Source of the DNA: Uranotaenia lowii
Taxonomy: Eukaryota > Arthropoda > Insecta > Diptera > Culicidae
NCBI RefSeq assembly: GCF_029784155.1
Contig: NC_073692.1
Coordinates: 367,951,160 to 368,015,159 of the forward strand
Length of the DNA: 64,000 nucleotides
Direction of reading: 5' to 3'
A model generated the notes under the pieces. It was not told where the DNA came from. It ran no database searches and was given only the letters and a program-made list of their open reading frames with translations. This document shows, piece by piece, positions 47,017 through 58,029 of the stretch. Each line of letters begins with the position of its first letter. Position 1 is the stretch's first letter. Made by a program: the position numbers and the translations under genes.

Positions 47017-49806
47017 ATGGCTAGCAAGGCGGAGAAAAAGTTAGCAACGGACCTTCTAACGAGACGACGAGCGTGTGCCGAACGAGATGTGGTGGAGAAG
47101 TACGTAGCGGATTTCACCTATGAACGGGACTGTTGCCAGGTTGCGGTACGTTTGGAGGCGCTCAACAAATGCAACGAACTCTTCTTGAACGTGCAGAACG
47201 ACATCGAGATGGGTGACAGCGAAGAACGGTTCGAGACACATCTGGAATTCCGGGCGGATTTCGAGGATCGGTTTTGCAGAGCAAAAGGTTTCTTGTTGTC
47301 CAAACTGGAAGGTAGGGAGCATCCGTTGAGTTCGACGATCATACATGCATCGGCTTCTCACAGCATATCTTCTAGCTTCCATCATCGTCTGCCAAAAATC
47401 GATTTGCCGAAGTTTAGTGGAGATGAATCACGCTGGATCTCGTTCCGTGACAACTTTCTCTCGATGATTCACTGTAACGAGGATATACCAATCGTCAACA
47501 AGCTGCAGTATCTGTTGCAGTCGCTGGAAGGAGAGGCAAGAAAACCGTTCGAGTCTGTGGATATCCAAGCCGATAACTATGCGTCGACGTGGGATGCATT
47601 GAAAAAGCGCTACGACAACAAGCGATTCCTCAGAAAGGAGCTGTTCCGAGGCCTGTACAACCTTCCACCGATCCAGCATGAGTCAGCACAGGACCTCAAC
47701 ACACTGGTTGATGACTTCCAGCGACACGTCAAGGCACTGGGGAAGTTAGGTGAACCGATAGATCATTGGGACACTCCGCTCATCTTCATCCTGACGAATA
47801 AATTGGATTCGGCGACGATTCGCGCATGGGAGCAGGATACTCGACAGAAAGATGAAGTGAAGTACGACGAGCTCATCGAGTTTCTCATCCACCAGGTCCG
47901 GATGTTGAAATCCGTGGACAGCGATCTCCAGCATCGTTCCGCAGTGCCCACCGTTTCCAAGGTGGCCGGACAAATCCCGAAGAAACCAGCTTCCATCCGA
48001 TCTGTTGTGAACACTGTCACATCCCAAACTCAATCTAGCACTTTGTCATGCCACTGTTGTTTGAGAACACATCCGCTTCACCAATGTCCAGCATTTTCGA
48101 ACCTGTCAAGCTCCCAACGGCGAGAGCTTGTGACACAGCACAGCCTTTGCTGGAATTGCTTCCGCGCGAACCACCAGGCAAGATCCTGTAAATCAAAGTT
48201 CCTGTGTAGGATTTGCCAAGCGAAGCACCACACTATGTTGCACGACCAAGCAGCACCACCGAACGAGTCCTCACCCGAGAGATCACAAGCCACACAAGCG
48301 ATTTCAGGCCCCAATCGATCGCTTAGCCCACCAACAGTGAATCTTTCCGTGAATTCTAATTCAACCGTTCTTTTGGAGACAGTCTCGCTGTTAGTAGTCG
48401 ACCGATACGGCAGAAAGATCCAAGCACGAGTTCTACTTGATTCTGCAGCGATGTCAAATTTCATCACCAAGAAGCTGGCGAACGAGCTCGCCACCCGTCA
48501 AAGCCCCGTGGACATCGCAGTTGCCGGAATTGGAGAGTCAGTCAAGCGTATCAAGCACAAGTTAGCTGTCAAGATCATATCCAGGAACAGCGACTTCTCC
48601 ACCACACTCGATTTCCTCGTCATGAAGAAGCCAACCTCCCATCTTCCCACATCCCCGATCGATACAACTGCCTGGAAAATGCCAAAGGTTCCATTGGCGG
48701 ATCCTCTGTTCCACGTTCCAGCAACAATCGACATGATCATCGGTGGAGAATGTTACTACGAGTTCCACACAGGCGTACGCCACTCTCTTGGTGATAATTC
48801 TCCGTTTTTGGTGGACACCCTCTTTGGCTGGACAGTTTCCGGCAAAGTGGATTCCAGCTCCACCACCGCACCGCAAGCGTGTTACCTCTCCACCGTTGAT
48901 CAAACCCGAGAAACGATCCCTAGGGAGTTCCGGCCAATGGAAACCGTCGATGGGAGCCTGAGAACGGAAGCTGAACCCTCCACCACTCAAATCCACGAAA
49001 AAGGATCCGTCGCCCGCCATTCCCGGCCCAATAATCCTAAAACCACCCTTGGAGATTCGAACACGAAGGCCACACAACGTAACTCCACCAGAAATGCACA
49101 CCACAAAATCCCTGGAAGTCACGCTCAACCCGGAAAAAGGCACCGCATCGATTCTGTTGACGACAAACCACACTGCTATCTGCCACATCACCCGGTGCTC
49201 AAGGAAGCCAGCAAAACCACCAATGAACGCGTGGTATTCGACGCATCCTGTGAGCCCAATTCAAGGTACGCGCTCAACGATACGCTGCTCGTCGGTTCCT
49301 TTGCTCAACACAGTCAGCTGTCCAACACGCCTTCAAGCGCCGCTAAGGTCAACGACAAAGGAGAAGACGCTGCCTGTGGATCCTGCTGCTACTTTGTCCC
49401 TTTAGCCAAGCAGCCGTCAGTTACCTGTCTGGGGTTATGCGCACCTGTCCTGCCAACGGAATTCAGCATACCAAAGTCGCCACGACATCGTTGGAGAACT
49501 GTTGCTGCTAATCGGTTAACTGCTATCCAGAAGGATACTGATGGGCTCAGTAGGAGACGCGTTCCGGAAGTGTACATCACAGCAAGTGAACTGTCCAGGT
49601 ATCTACATTCCTCCAACTTCCCCGAAAACCCTGCATGGCAATCGTCGTTATTGGAAAACTGGCCCTGTTCCGCCACCTCACGGCCACTCGATCGCTCTAC
49701 AAGGCTTCATCCAGGTCGAGATGGAGTCATTCAGCCAGCCAAGCGAGGTTGTCATCTTACTCACCGCCAGCAGTCAACAGGTCAACGCGACAACCCCGAC
49801 AACTAG
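47017..49806 (+). CDS. BEL/Pao gag-protease polyprotein, pol mostly deleted
   Basis: ATG at 47017, 929 codons. A BEL-type gag domain (DUF1759-like) starts at about residue 125 with LPKIDLPKFSGD and has a W..F pattern after it. Zinc-knuckle-like cysteines lie at about 345-357 (CHCCLRTH), 378-391 (CWNCFRANHQARSC, CX2CX4HX4C) and 397-409 (CRICQAKHH). A retropepsin-like domain (DUF1758) carries LLDSAAMSNF with the aspartate at 475. DSA replaces the usual DSG or DTG, a variant also seen in some BEL proteases. Around 720-760 only the start of reverse transcriptase remains (YLPHHPVLKE, RVVFDAS). The rest is joined fragments, the end resembling the pol C-terminus (LHPGRDGVIQ). It would yield a capsid and protease but no polymerase or integrase. 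Confidence 0.85.
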   Translation: MASKAEKKLATDLLTRRRACAERDVVEKYVADFTYERDCCQVAVRLEALNKCNELFLNVQNDIEMGDSEERFETHLEFRADFEDRFCRAKGFLLSKLEGREHPLSSTIIHASASHSISSSFHHRLPKIDLPKFSGDESRWISFRDNFLSMIHCNEDIPIVNKLQYLLQSLEGEARKPFESVDIQADNYASTWDALKKRYDNKRFLRKELFRGLYNLPPIQHESAQDLNTLVDDFQRHVKALGKLGEPIDHWDTPLIFILTNKLDSATIRAWEQDTRQKDEVKYDELIEFLIHQVRMLKSVDSDLQHRSAVPTVSKVAGQIPKKPASIRSVVNTVTSQTQSSTLSCHCCLRTHPLHQCPAFSNLSSSQRRELVTQHSLCWNCFRANHQARSCKSKFLCRICQAKHHTMLHDQAAPPNESSPERSQATQAISGPNRSLSPPTVNLSVNSNSTVLLETVSLLVVDRYGRKIQARVLLDSAAMSNFITKKLANELATRQSPVDIAVAGIGESVKRIKHKLAVKIISRNSDFSTTLDFLVMKKPTSHLPTSPIDTTAWKMPKVPLADPLFHVPATIDMIIGGECYYEFHTGVRHSLGDNSPFLVDTLFGWTVSGKVDSSSTTAPQACYLSTVDQTRETIPREFRPMETVDGSLRTEAEPSTTQIHEKGSVARHSRPNNPKTTLGDSNTKATQRNSTRNAHHKIPGSHAQPGKRHRIDSVDDKPHCYLPHHPVLKEASKTTNERVVFDASCEPNSRYALNDTLLVGSFAQHSQLSNTPSSAAKVNDKGEDAACGSCCYFVPLAKQPSVTCLGLCAPVLPTEFSIPKSPRHRWRTVAANRLTAIQKDTDGLSRRRVPEVYITASELSRYLHSSNFPENPAWQSSLLENWPCSATSRPLDRSTRLHPGRDGVIQPAKRGCHLTHRQQSTGQRDNPDN

Positions 49807-49813
49807 AAAGCTA

Positions 49814-50501
49814 CAAAGACCGGTAGAGCACGCCGAACGTGCTCAACGCGCTAATGGAGCGCTAACAGGTGATTAGCGTTCCTATCATTCCATCCATATC
49901 GTTCGATCTACCGGGTCTTTGTTGCTTACAGTTCCTTAGACGTCCTATTGTACCCCGCCATCATCGAGATCTTTCTACAAAGACCGGCAGAGCACGCCGA
50001 ATGTGACTCACTGCGCATGTCGAGCGCTAATAGGTGATTAGCGTTCCAAGCTGTCACATTTTCTTGTTCGATCTACCGGTTCTTTGTCGATTGCAGATCC
50101 TTTCCTACAACTATCCTACATCTTCATCGAGTATTCGTTGCCATTGACCAAGCCACAAGTTCGAAGCAGAATCTTCTAAGACCGGTAGAGCACGCCGAAC
50201 GTTGCTCAACGCGCTAACGGAGCGCTAATAGGTGATTAGCGTTCCTATCATTTTTTTCCTATCGTTCCATCTACCGGGTCTTTTGTTGATTCCAGATCAC
50301 CAACTATCGTACATCGTCGCAGCATCTCATGGACCACCATCGAGAACGGCCAACAACATCGGTATCAATAGCAGAGTCTTCAAAGATCGGTAGAGCACGC
50401 CGAACGTTGCTCAACGCGCTTAAAGGGCGCTAACAGGTGATTAGCGTTCCTATAAACTTATCCTCCGTTGTTCGTTCTACCGGGTCTCTTGTCGTTCACA
50501 G
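49814..50501 (+). repeat. Four hairpin units that also look like minimal introns
   Basis: Units at 49814-49921, 49978-50086, 50176-50285 and 50381-50490 share AAAGACCGGTAGAGCACGCC at the left and its near complement (CTACCGGGTCTTT) at the right. Inside is a small hairpin CGCTAAYAGGTGATTAGCG. In each unit YAG|GTGATTAGCG starts a segment that ends TTNCAG: 49869-49931 (63 bp), 50034-50096 (63), 50232-50295 (64) and 50437-50501 (65). The stretches between them are 102, 135 and 141 bp, all multiples of three. Stops remain in the joined frame, so translation through it is doubtful. Confidence 0.8.
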
Positions 50502-50766
50502 ATTCCGCATCAGTTCCGATTTGGCGACGAAGTTCTTCGATGTGCGACGTGTCAACCGTTTCTTCTGGTCCAACCGAATGAGTTATCAGCCAAGTGATCA
50601 CCCGGGTCCCATTATCGATCACTAGTTCCAACGCTGAGACGAAGTAGGTTCTTCGATTTGCGACGCACGTGCCAAGTACGAGGTGCCCTTCTGACCTAAT
50701 CGAGAATAATGCAGCAGCCTTTCGGACGCAAAGATGGTTGAAACAGCTGTTTCAAGGTGGCCGGAA

Positions 50767-51303
50767 TGATCGGTACTACACCGATCAGGAATTCGGAATT
50801 GTTTTCTGTTTGTAATATGTGTCCTCTATGTTCACTTGACACTGTAATCAATTTGTTCGAAAACACCAATATCTGTCCATGTACCCTAGAATAACATAAA
50901 CTCTCTCGCAACATTAAACATAACGCCGAGAGAGTTCTCACACAATAGTATGTAAGCCATTTTAGTTAAGTTAGAATAGAATCTAGAGTTGAATCGAATA
51001 CACGGATTTTACTTCATCTCCAATAAAGTCTCTAATTAAGTCCAATCAAGCGACTTATCTCTATTACGTATCCGAAATCGGGTCCAAAGTGCGTGCAACA
51101 TAAGCACAATCGAATTGTGCGGTGATTAGTGCTCATCAACGTACACCGAAGAGGTCAAACAAAATTGCTCCCCCAACGGGTGTGATCAGCTGCTGTGCCA
51201 TTAAGTATCGGCGACTTACCGGATTCCTGTTGTTGGTGGATGCCGTCGACTGAGACGGGAAGAAATACCCCGAAATCCGAACCCCCCCATCGGCCGAGCC
51301 CGA
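50767..51303 (+). mobile_element. BEL/Pao 3' LTR
   Basis: Matches 45648-46184 as read over 537 bp. It ends CCCGA and then diverges (CCTATCA) where the 5' LTR has ACA, so the last three bases are missing or changed. No target duplication with the left flank is visible. Confidence 0.85.
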
Positions 51304-51620
51304 CCTATCATGTCATCTTTGGTGCAATGCGCGTTTTATCTCTTTTCCGGTACAGAGTTTGCTCTAATCGCCATTGAAATTTTGCAACCATTTTTTTTAG
51401 GTGTAACAATTGAGAGAAAAGAAGTTTTTCTTCGTAATTTTTGGAGAGCAGGCGTCGAGCTGATACTCTGATGAAGCTTGCCAAGTTGGCGACTTTGCTA
51501 AAATTCAAACAAATTCGAAGTAAAATTTGGTTGGTGCACTACTTGTTTCACATATTTTGTTCTGTTTCAATATATTCGTTTATCGTTTCTCATAACAAAT
51601 CGGTAGTAAATTTTAAATAG

Positions 51621-51820
51621 GGCGAATACGCCAAATGTAAACAAATGGAGTTATCAGCTGGTTGATAAAGTACGTTCGGAGACCTACATTTCGATTGTAC
51701 TACGTTAACTGAAGGATATTTAATTTTCGAGAAATAAAAAAAAATTTTATTGATGGGAGCTTAAGGAGCTGTCAAACTTTGAACGCGTTTTTCTCGAAAC
51801 AGTGATATTGGCGCATTCGC
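51621..51820. mobile_element. Short MITE with GGCGAATNCGCC ends
   Basis: GGCGAATACGCCAAATG at the left faces ATTGGCGCATTCGC at the right. It is the better preserved of two copies (other at 15606-15812). 200 bp, noncoding. Confidence 0.55.
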
Positions 51821-51849
51821 AGTATTCAAAATTCGGTATCGAAATGTTG

Positions 51850-54310
51850 CAACAATTTGATAAATAAAGAAGATCTCCTATCAAACAAATTAGAGAAAAA
51901 GATTTTTCAATGGTTTCAATAATGAGTAAAATCAATTTAAACGGATGTCAGTTTACCTTCAACTTCCTTTTGCTAAGAACACTCTTTCGCAGCTTTTTAA
52001 GGTTAACCTGGACAAACACCCAATTTTTTATTATTCTTCATGAAAGAAAAAGAAAATTGTAAACTACTTTTTTTTTCTTTTTTGATAGGAGTTTAACCCG
52101 TTAAGGTCATTCTTCCTCGATTCGACTGGTTGGTTAACCCATTCTGAATTTTCATTTAATTGAATTTCTCCTTAACTGCCCGTGAACCGTTTCGCTTCTG
52201 TGTGTCTCTACGAATCTCCAAGTCATTCATTATATTCACGGCAGATTTACCTTTTTCCGAAAGTGGTCCAATTCGGGATTGATGAGCTGGTAAATTAAAA
52301 GTAGCACCACGCGAGGAAGTTTCCCTAACAGCAGCACAGATTGAGAACCGAGAATCGTTTTCTGTTTGTTTGTTTGTTTCAATCTTTGTGATTATGGTCT
52401 ACTACGCCTAGAGGAACCGAAAAAAAGAGAGACTCAAAATGGAAAACAATCATTCGATGGATTGCTTTATTTTGCACTTTACTCTGGGGGGAATTCTTGG
52501 TTTTTTTTCTGTGAGGGTATGTATAAGCGAACTATAGTGTCTATATATGGCCTATGGTTATGTGCTATGGATAATGGTGGTGGTTCCAAATTGCATCACC
52601 ACTATTATTTGTGGTTTTACTCTATGGTTGCTCCTAGTTCCGCCATCGTCGTCGGGCAGCAGACAGTGAAACGATCCGGAACGACTAAATTTAAAGCTGA
52701 CTTCTCTTATGATTGTAGAGGCCGCTGGAAATCCAAGAAGAGAGGCCTAGAGCATGGCAGACAATTTTGAATTATCGCATGTATAGGGCTAGCGTGTGTT
52801 CGAGGGATTTGATCTGGAATTGAATTTGCTGATAAATTCACTCCTCTGTACTCTTCCATTTAATAACAAAACATAGCTAACGATCAAGTTTTTTAACTAA
52901 AAATACCAGTGAACCTTAGTTTAAGTTAAATGGCAAAATGACGCCTACCAATAACAGTCTAACCCCCGGTTCCACAAACCGGAAAAAGACAGACAGTGAT
53001 ATCGAATTTCTGTGTAGGTTTAGAACGAATGCCACGAACTATCATTTGTTCTGGTTTAGTCAAATATACCAAACAGTCGAATGAACATCAAGCTCACATC
53101 GAGGGAAGTGGAACACTTAAAATTTTAATATTAGTAGCTTTTTTCAAAATTGTATCTCAGTAGCAAAACACTATCCATATTGTCATTTGGAAGTCACTAA
53201 AGAAAAGGTTTGGCCCTACCCCAATTTCCCATAAATCATGACCCAAACTATCCAACCTTCAAAGTTAATTCACTACTCGGTTAAAACTCTGAAACTGTCT
53301 TACAGAGAACACGCGAACGTACATATGTGACATCAATGCATGACGTAATCGGATGTTCTTGGCTCTGTTTATTTGTTTTTTTTTTCGTCTTCTCTCAATT
53401 TGATGGAGATCGTTTGAATACGAAATAAGCGAACCGGTGTCAAACTCTTTGAAATTGTCATTGTGCTAAGTTTGTCGTTTCTCACAGTTATCGTCATTTT
53501 AATCAGCATCAACACCATTACTATCAAGTACTTCATATCGTATCCGCGCCGCCTTGTCGTTGCATTGGGTAACTGTGCCATTCGTTGGCCCGGTTTAGGT
53601 TCTATCGTTCGTCTTATTGTTCCTTATTTTGGCCATCATCTTTTAATTCATATGAACTCTTTCAGTTTTCAAAACTTTTTGACGGAAATGGGATTCATTA
53701 AAAAGTTCGTTTTAAAATACTTAAAAAAAATCAGTTACCTTACTTGCTTAATGCTTCAACGCACTGCCCCACACACGAGAGACTTATAATGTGTCAACAC
53801 AATGTCGTTTGAATATTCAAGATTGAGATCGAAATGGAACACACCGGTTCCATATGTAGGTAGCTGCTCCGTCAGGTTTTCTCTTTCTGAATGAGTCTAA
53901 TGAAAAACAATAGGGCACTGGAACTTCACCGGGCCTCTTCAATTGCGTGTTTGCGTAAATATGTGTATTGAATACCAAAACGGGGCGAATTTGCAAGTCT
54001 CAGCTTGACTTGGCCGGGTGACACGGCTCATTATCCCAACTTGCAAACATCGGTCATTTTTGGTTCGCCGTAAAGGTTCATTGTGTAGTAGTGGTAATTT
54101 TCAGGCACATGACTGCAAATTGGTTCATCGTAAAACGTTCCGGTGCGGCAACAGATGAGCGACCGATTTGTAGGTACAGTGTATTTAGAGTAGGGGCAGT
54201 GAAGAGGGTAGAAGGTGGAAGGTGGAACGCACAATTTGTTTTCATTTGCCTAGGGTCGATTAATAAGACGGACAATATTTGATAGGCAAACTACTCTACA
54301 TTACCTCACC
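51850..54310. other. Single-copy-looking DNA, no secure gene
   Basis: The 134-codon frame at 52366-52770 and the 108-codon frame at 53463-53789 (hydrophobic start MLSLSFLTVIVILISI) have no conserved motif and no splice or promoter support. Small patches of higher GC occur near 52650, 53560 and 54000-54270. Confidence 0.35.
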
Positions 54311-54321
54311 TTCTTGGTTAA

Positions 54322-55064
54322 GGGGGGGGTAGGGTTTAACGGGTATAAAAAAACACCATTTTCACGATTTTTTTCTAGAGCTATCGTTCAAACAAATGTA
54401 TTCAAATTTTTTGCATTATACAAAGCATTGTTAAAAGAACATTTAGTAATTTTTTCGTAGAAAAATATTGAAAAATGAGCCGGTGACGGAGCATTTTCGA
54501 GGATGCCTTTTAGAAAACAGGATTTGCGGTGGACACTGTATCTCAGCACAGAATCATCTGAAGTCAAAAAATCAGAGCAAAATATTTTTAATAGATGTTT
54601 TTCTGGACCCCAACGTTTTTATTTAACTTAAAAATATTTTTATGAAATTTTTGTGGCTGTTTGAAGTAAAAACTACGATTTTTAACAAAAAAATCCGCCA
54701 TTTTCCACTTCTAAAATCTCCCCAAAGTAAAAAAAAAATCAAAAAAGAAAAACGTTGGGGTCTGCTATTTTATATGTAGAAAATATGTTCCAAATTTGAA
54801 AAGAATCGGATAAGTAGTTTTCAAATGACGATGTCCACGGACTTTAAAAATGTGCTTTCGAGAAAAACGCGTTTGAAGTTTCTGCTCTTGCTTTCTTGCA
54901 GTATTAGATAGGAGGAGATAAAGGCCTATAACTTCTACAGTTTTGCTTCAATTGACTTGAAAATTTGACACAACATTTTTTAAATGTTTTACAATAAGAA
55001 AATAAAAAAATAAAAAAATCGATTTTTTGAAAGTGTTAGACCCTACCCCCCCCCCCCCCCCCCC
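54322..55064. mobile_element. TTAA-flanked MITE with G-tract ends, copy 2 (inverted)
   Basis: TTAA at 54318-54321 and 55065-55068. It is 743 bp and the reverse complement of the 39698-40433 element with few differences. The terminal homopolymer is about 18 C here against about 14 G in copy 1. Noncoding. Confidence 0.8.
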
Positions 55065-55069
55065 TTAAG

Positions 55070-55765
55070 CTTTGTACGAAAAGAATTAACAAAAACTTCA
55101 AACAAATTTCTAAAAAAAATCGTTATTTTGACGTCATGAAATTAAAATTTCAAATGATCCCCAATTGACTTAAATTTTTATTTCAAATTTCGGTCTACGA
55201 GTTTTGGTTATACTTTTTATCCTCCAACTTAAAGAGCCAATAGATTTTGTTAATCCATTTCATGAAAAGCGACTATATCCAGAATCTCTTTACTCTTTTT
55301 CTTGACGAAGGCATTGACCATTTACCCGAATATGATAGGTTTTTATAGATATGAAGACTGGACTGACAGTCATTTCTATGCTCTTATCTTCTAGTCTCTT
55401 GGAAAGGTTTTGCCAGCCTTTGACGGGACCAAACCAAAAACATGGGCGTAGGGTGCCTTTTCCGGATTGAGTCCAAACCTGTGTCAAACTTCCAAAAAGG
55501 ATAAGACCTTCTCAACACATCGATCGTACCTCAAGTCACAACGACAAAAGACATCGTCTAGGGGAGAGGTATTGGTGGGATCAAAAATCGAAGGTCTCAA
55601 GTGGCCTTTAGGCGTAGAGGGTAGAAATAGGCAAATTATGAGTCATACCCAGAGTCTTTCAGGATGCCGTCGCTTGCCTCACCATCCTGTCAGTGGCCTG
55701 GTGTCGGAAGCCTCTTCCGACTTGATTCAGTCTGACTCTGAACCTGAGCCGTATCCAAGCCTACC
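55070..55765. other. No recognised gene
   Basis: The plus-strand frame from 55467 runs into the following LINE relic in another frame and has no motif of its own. Confidence 0.35.
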
Positions 55766-55769
55766 CTGT

Positions 55770-57059
55770 ACTATGACCTGTACACAGAGCAGCTACCGGA
55801 GGAGTGGAACGAGGGGGTAATATGCCCCATCTACAAGAAGGGCGACGAATTGGACTGTGAGAACTACCGAGCGATCACTGTCCTCAATGCCGCCTACAAA
55901 GTGCTGTCCCGACTCTTACTCCGTCGGCTAACGCCACAAACATACAGATTCGTGGGAAGTCATCAGGCCGGCTTCATGAAGAGACGGCCTACGCCGGACT
56001 AGATCTTCACATTACGACAAACCTTCCAAAAATGCCGTGAACATCAAGTCCGTCGACTTCAAAGCCGCTTACGACACGATCGACCGTGATGAGCTATAGA
56101 AAATCATGGACGAGAACGGCTTTTCCGGGAAGCTGATCAGACTGATCAAGGCGACGATGGATGGAACGCAGTGCTGTGTGCGGATTTCGGGTGAATTGTC
56201 GAGTTCATTCGAATCTCGCAGGGGGCTTCGACAAGGTGATGGTCTATCCTGCATGATGTTCAACGTGGCGCTAGAAGGTGTTATTCGACGAGCGGTGGGC
56301 GAAATGCGGGGCACGATTTTCAACAGATACAGTCAACTTATCTGCTTTGCCGATGACATTGATATAGTCGGCAGATCATCTGCGGCGGTGGGGGAGATCT
56401 ATCGCAAACTGAAACGCGAAGCAGGAAGGATTGGGTTGATGATTAATACGTCCAAGACGAAGTACATGCTGGCCTGCGGATCCGAGACCGACCGAACCCG
56501 CTTATCCAGTAATAACAAGGTCACGATCGACGGCGACGAGCTGGAGATAGTCGAAGACTTTGTCTATCTCGGCTCACTGGTGACCGCAGACAATGACACC
56601 AGCCGTGAGATCCGGAGGCGAATTATCAGCGGAAGTCGTGCCTACTATGGACTCCACAAGCAACTGCGGTCAAGAAGACTTAGCCAGTGTAACCTGTATA
56701 TGACGCTTATTAGACCGGTTGTTCTCTACGGGCACGAGACATGGATATTGCTCGAGGAGGACCTGCGTACACTCGGAGTATTTGATCGACGAGTGCTAAG
56801 AACCATCTTTGGCGGCGTACAGGAGAACGGAGTGTGGAGGCGAAGGATGAACCACGAGCTCGCGCGACTCTACGGCGAACCCAGTATCCAGAAGGTGGTG
56901 AAAGCTGGCCGGATACGCTGGGCGGGACATGTTGCGAGAATGCCGGATGACTGTCCTGCAAAACAGGTGTTCGCCACGAATCCGGTAGGAACGAGACGAG
57001 CAAGGTGGTTAGACCAAGTGGAGCGTGATCTGGCGAATGCGGGATGTCCGAGAAATTGA
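55770..57059 (+). pseudogene. RTE-like non-LTR reverse transcriptase, 5'-truncated
   Basis: Starts within the polymerase (EQLPEEWNEGVICPIYKKGD, then NYRAITVLNAAYKVL). It has RRGLRQGDGLSCMMFN, the catalytic ICFADDIDIVGR near 56340-56370, VYLGSLVTADND, LYGHETWILLEEDL and the thumb/C-terminal part RIRWAGHVARMPDD. The first third is broken: a stop near 55996, a frameshift, and TAG at 56097-56099. From 56106 a 317-codon frame is intact to 57059. The endonuclease half is missing and the 3' end is cut near the adjacent mariner. The RTE assignment is from motif recall. Confidence 0.8.
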
Positions 57060-57097
57060 AAAGTGAATTTCAGGAATTATGTTCATCAAGTTAAGTA

Positions 57098-58026
57098 AAG
57101 CATGGATCATCAGAAATCTGGACGCACTGTTTATTATACCATATCGCTTTTAGTTGTCGGATCTGGAATTTTTTTGACAGTACTTTTTTCGGAAATGTTT
57201 CCTCTATCAGTGCTGAAAATTTCATTACGATTCGTTTTGTTCCAAAAAAGTTACACGTGATAGAAGCCGCGAGACGAAAATTAATTTTGGACACCCACGT
57301 TCAAATCCCCGATGTGGTCTGGTTCAAAAATCGCGAAATCTGATTTGAGGAGGCTTCCTGACCAAAAATTTTACAAAGACACTGGTCGGAGTGATGTCCC
57401 CATCAAGTTCAAATTCGTTTTTGCTTATAACTTTGCAGAAAAGTGTTTGATCTGGCAAGATATTTGGAGCTGCGGCCGAAAAACCCCGGTTTTTTGTGAA
57501 AAACAAGACCATGGACTCCGAAATGTACAAGGAGGAGTGCCTGAAAAATGTTTTTTTTTCCTTTTGTTAGATCTCACAAAGAACCAGTAAAGTTTTTGCT
57601 AGATTTAGCTAGCTGCTACTACAGCGAAGAGGTACTACAGTGGTATCGGGCCAACTGGTGGATTTTGTCGAAAAGGACGTCAACCCACCCAACTGCCCTC
57701 AATTCCGCCCTATCGAAAAATTTTGAGCAATTGTAAATCAGAAGATGAAGAAGAATGGTAGGACGACTCGGGATGCAACAGAGATGAAGAGAGTGTGGAA
57801 CAAAATGGCCGCTGAGGTCAGTGAATAGGGTGTCCAAACTTAGATGAGTGGTTCTCGACGAAAAGTACGAAATTTCATCAAAACAACATCGGAATAATTT
57901 GTTATTATTTTTCCTTAAAAGTGCAGTAAAAACCCTACAATTTGAGCACAAGACATTTTTATTTCGTTCACATAGCTCCGAGATAGACCCTTTTTAATGC
58001 GTCCAGATTTGTAGTGATCCATGCTC
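57098..58026 (+). mobile_element. Mariner DD37E relic, internally deleted, with TIRs
   Basis: TA then AAGCATGGATCA at the left, TGATCCATGCTC then TA at the right; the inverted ends continue through AAATCTGGACGCA. At 929 bp the front of the transposase is missing. Remaining decayed blocks are DLASCYYSEEVLQWYRAN and a CCTATCGAAAAATTTTGAGC segment corresponding to the PIEKFW block. Different subfamily from the 19910 element (different TIRs), but its ends match the mini element at 10498-10602. Confidence 0.8.
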
Positions 58027-58029
58027 TAG

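Larger units (their letters stand above)
45648..51303 (+). mobile_element. BEL/Pao LTR retrotransposon, internally deleted (gag-protease only)
   Basis: Order: 5' LTR, primer-binding region TTTGGTCCTTCG at 46188, a leader with repeats, one 929-codon frame, a 3' tail with four hairpin units, a purine-rich AAGGTGGCCGGAA at the 3' LTR edge, and the 3' LTR. The internal part is only about 4.6 kb. Reverse transcriptase is cut to its first few tens of residues and no YxDD motif, RNase H core or integrase HHCC/DDE was found. Matching LTRs point to recent insertion, so movement probably used enzymes of an intact relative. Confidence 0.85.

Noticed and set aside
48562..49191. 209-codon open frame on the minus strand
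   Set aside because: It is antisense to the BEL gag-protease frame, Gly/Val-rich from codon bias of the sense strand, and has no motif.
45643..51308. Five-bp target duplication of the BEL element
   Set aside because: CTGAC on the left and the bases after the 3' LTR do not match; a clean duplication cannot be claimed.
52366..52770. 134-codon frame on the plus strand
   Set aside because: Low-likelihood composition (Trp/Tyr/Phe runs), no motif, no splice or promoter signal.
53463..53789. 108-codon frame with hydrophobic start
   Set aside because: Resembles a signal anchor, but such stretches arise readily in T-rich DNA; no supporting signal.
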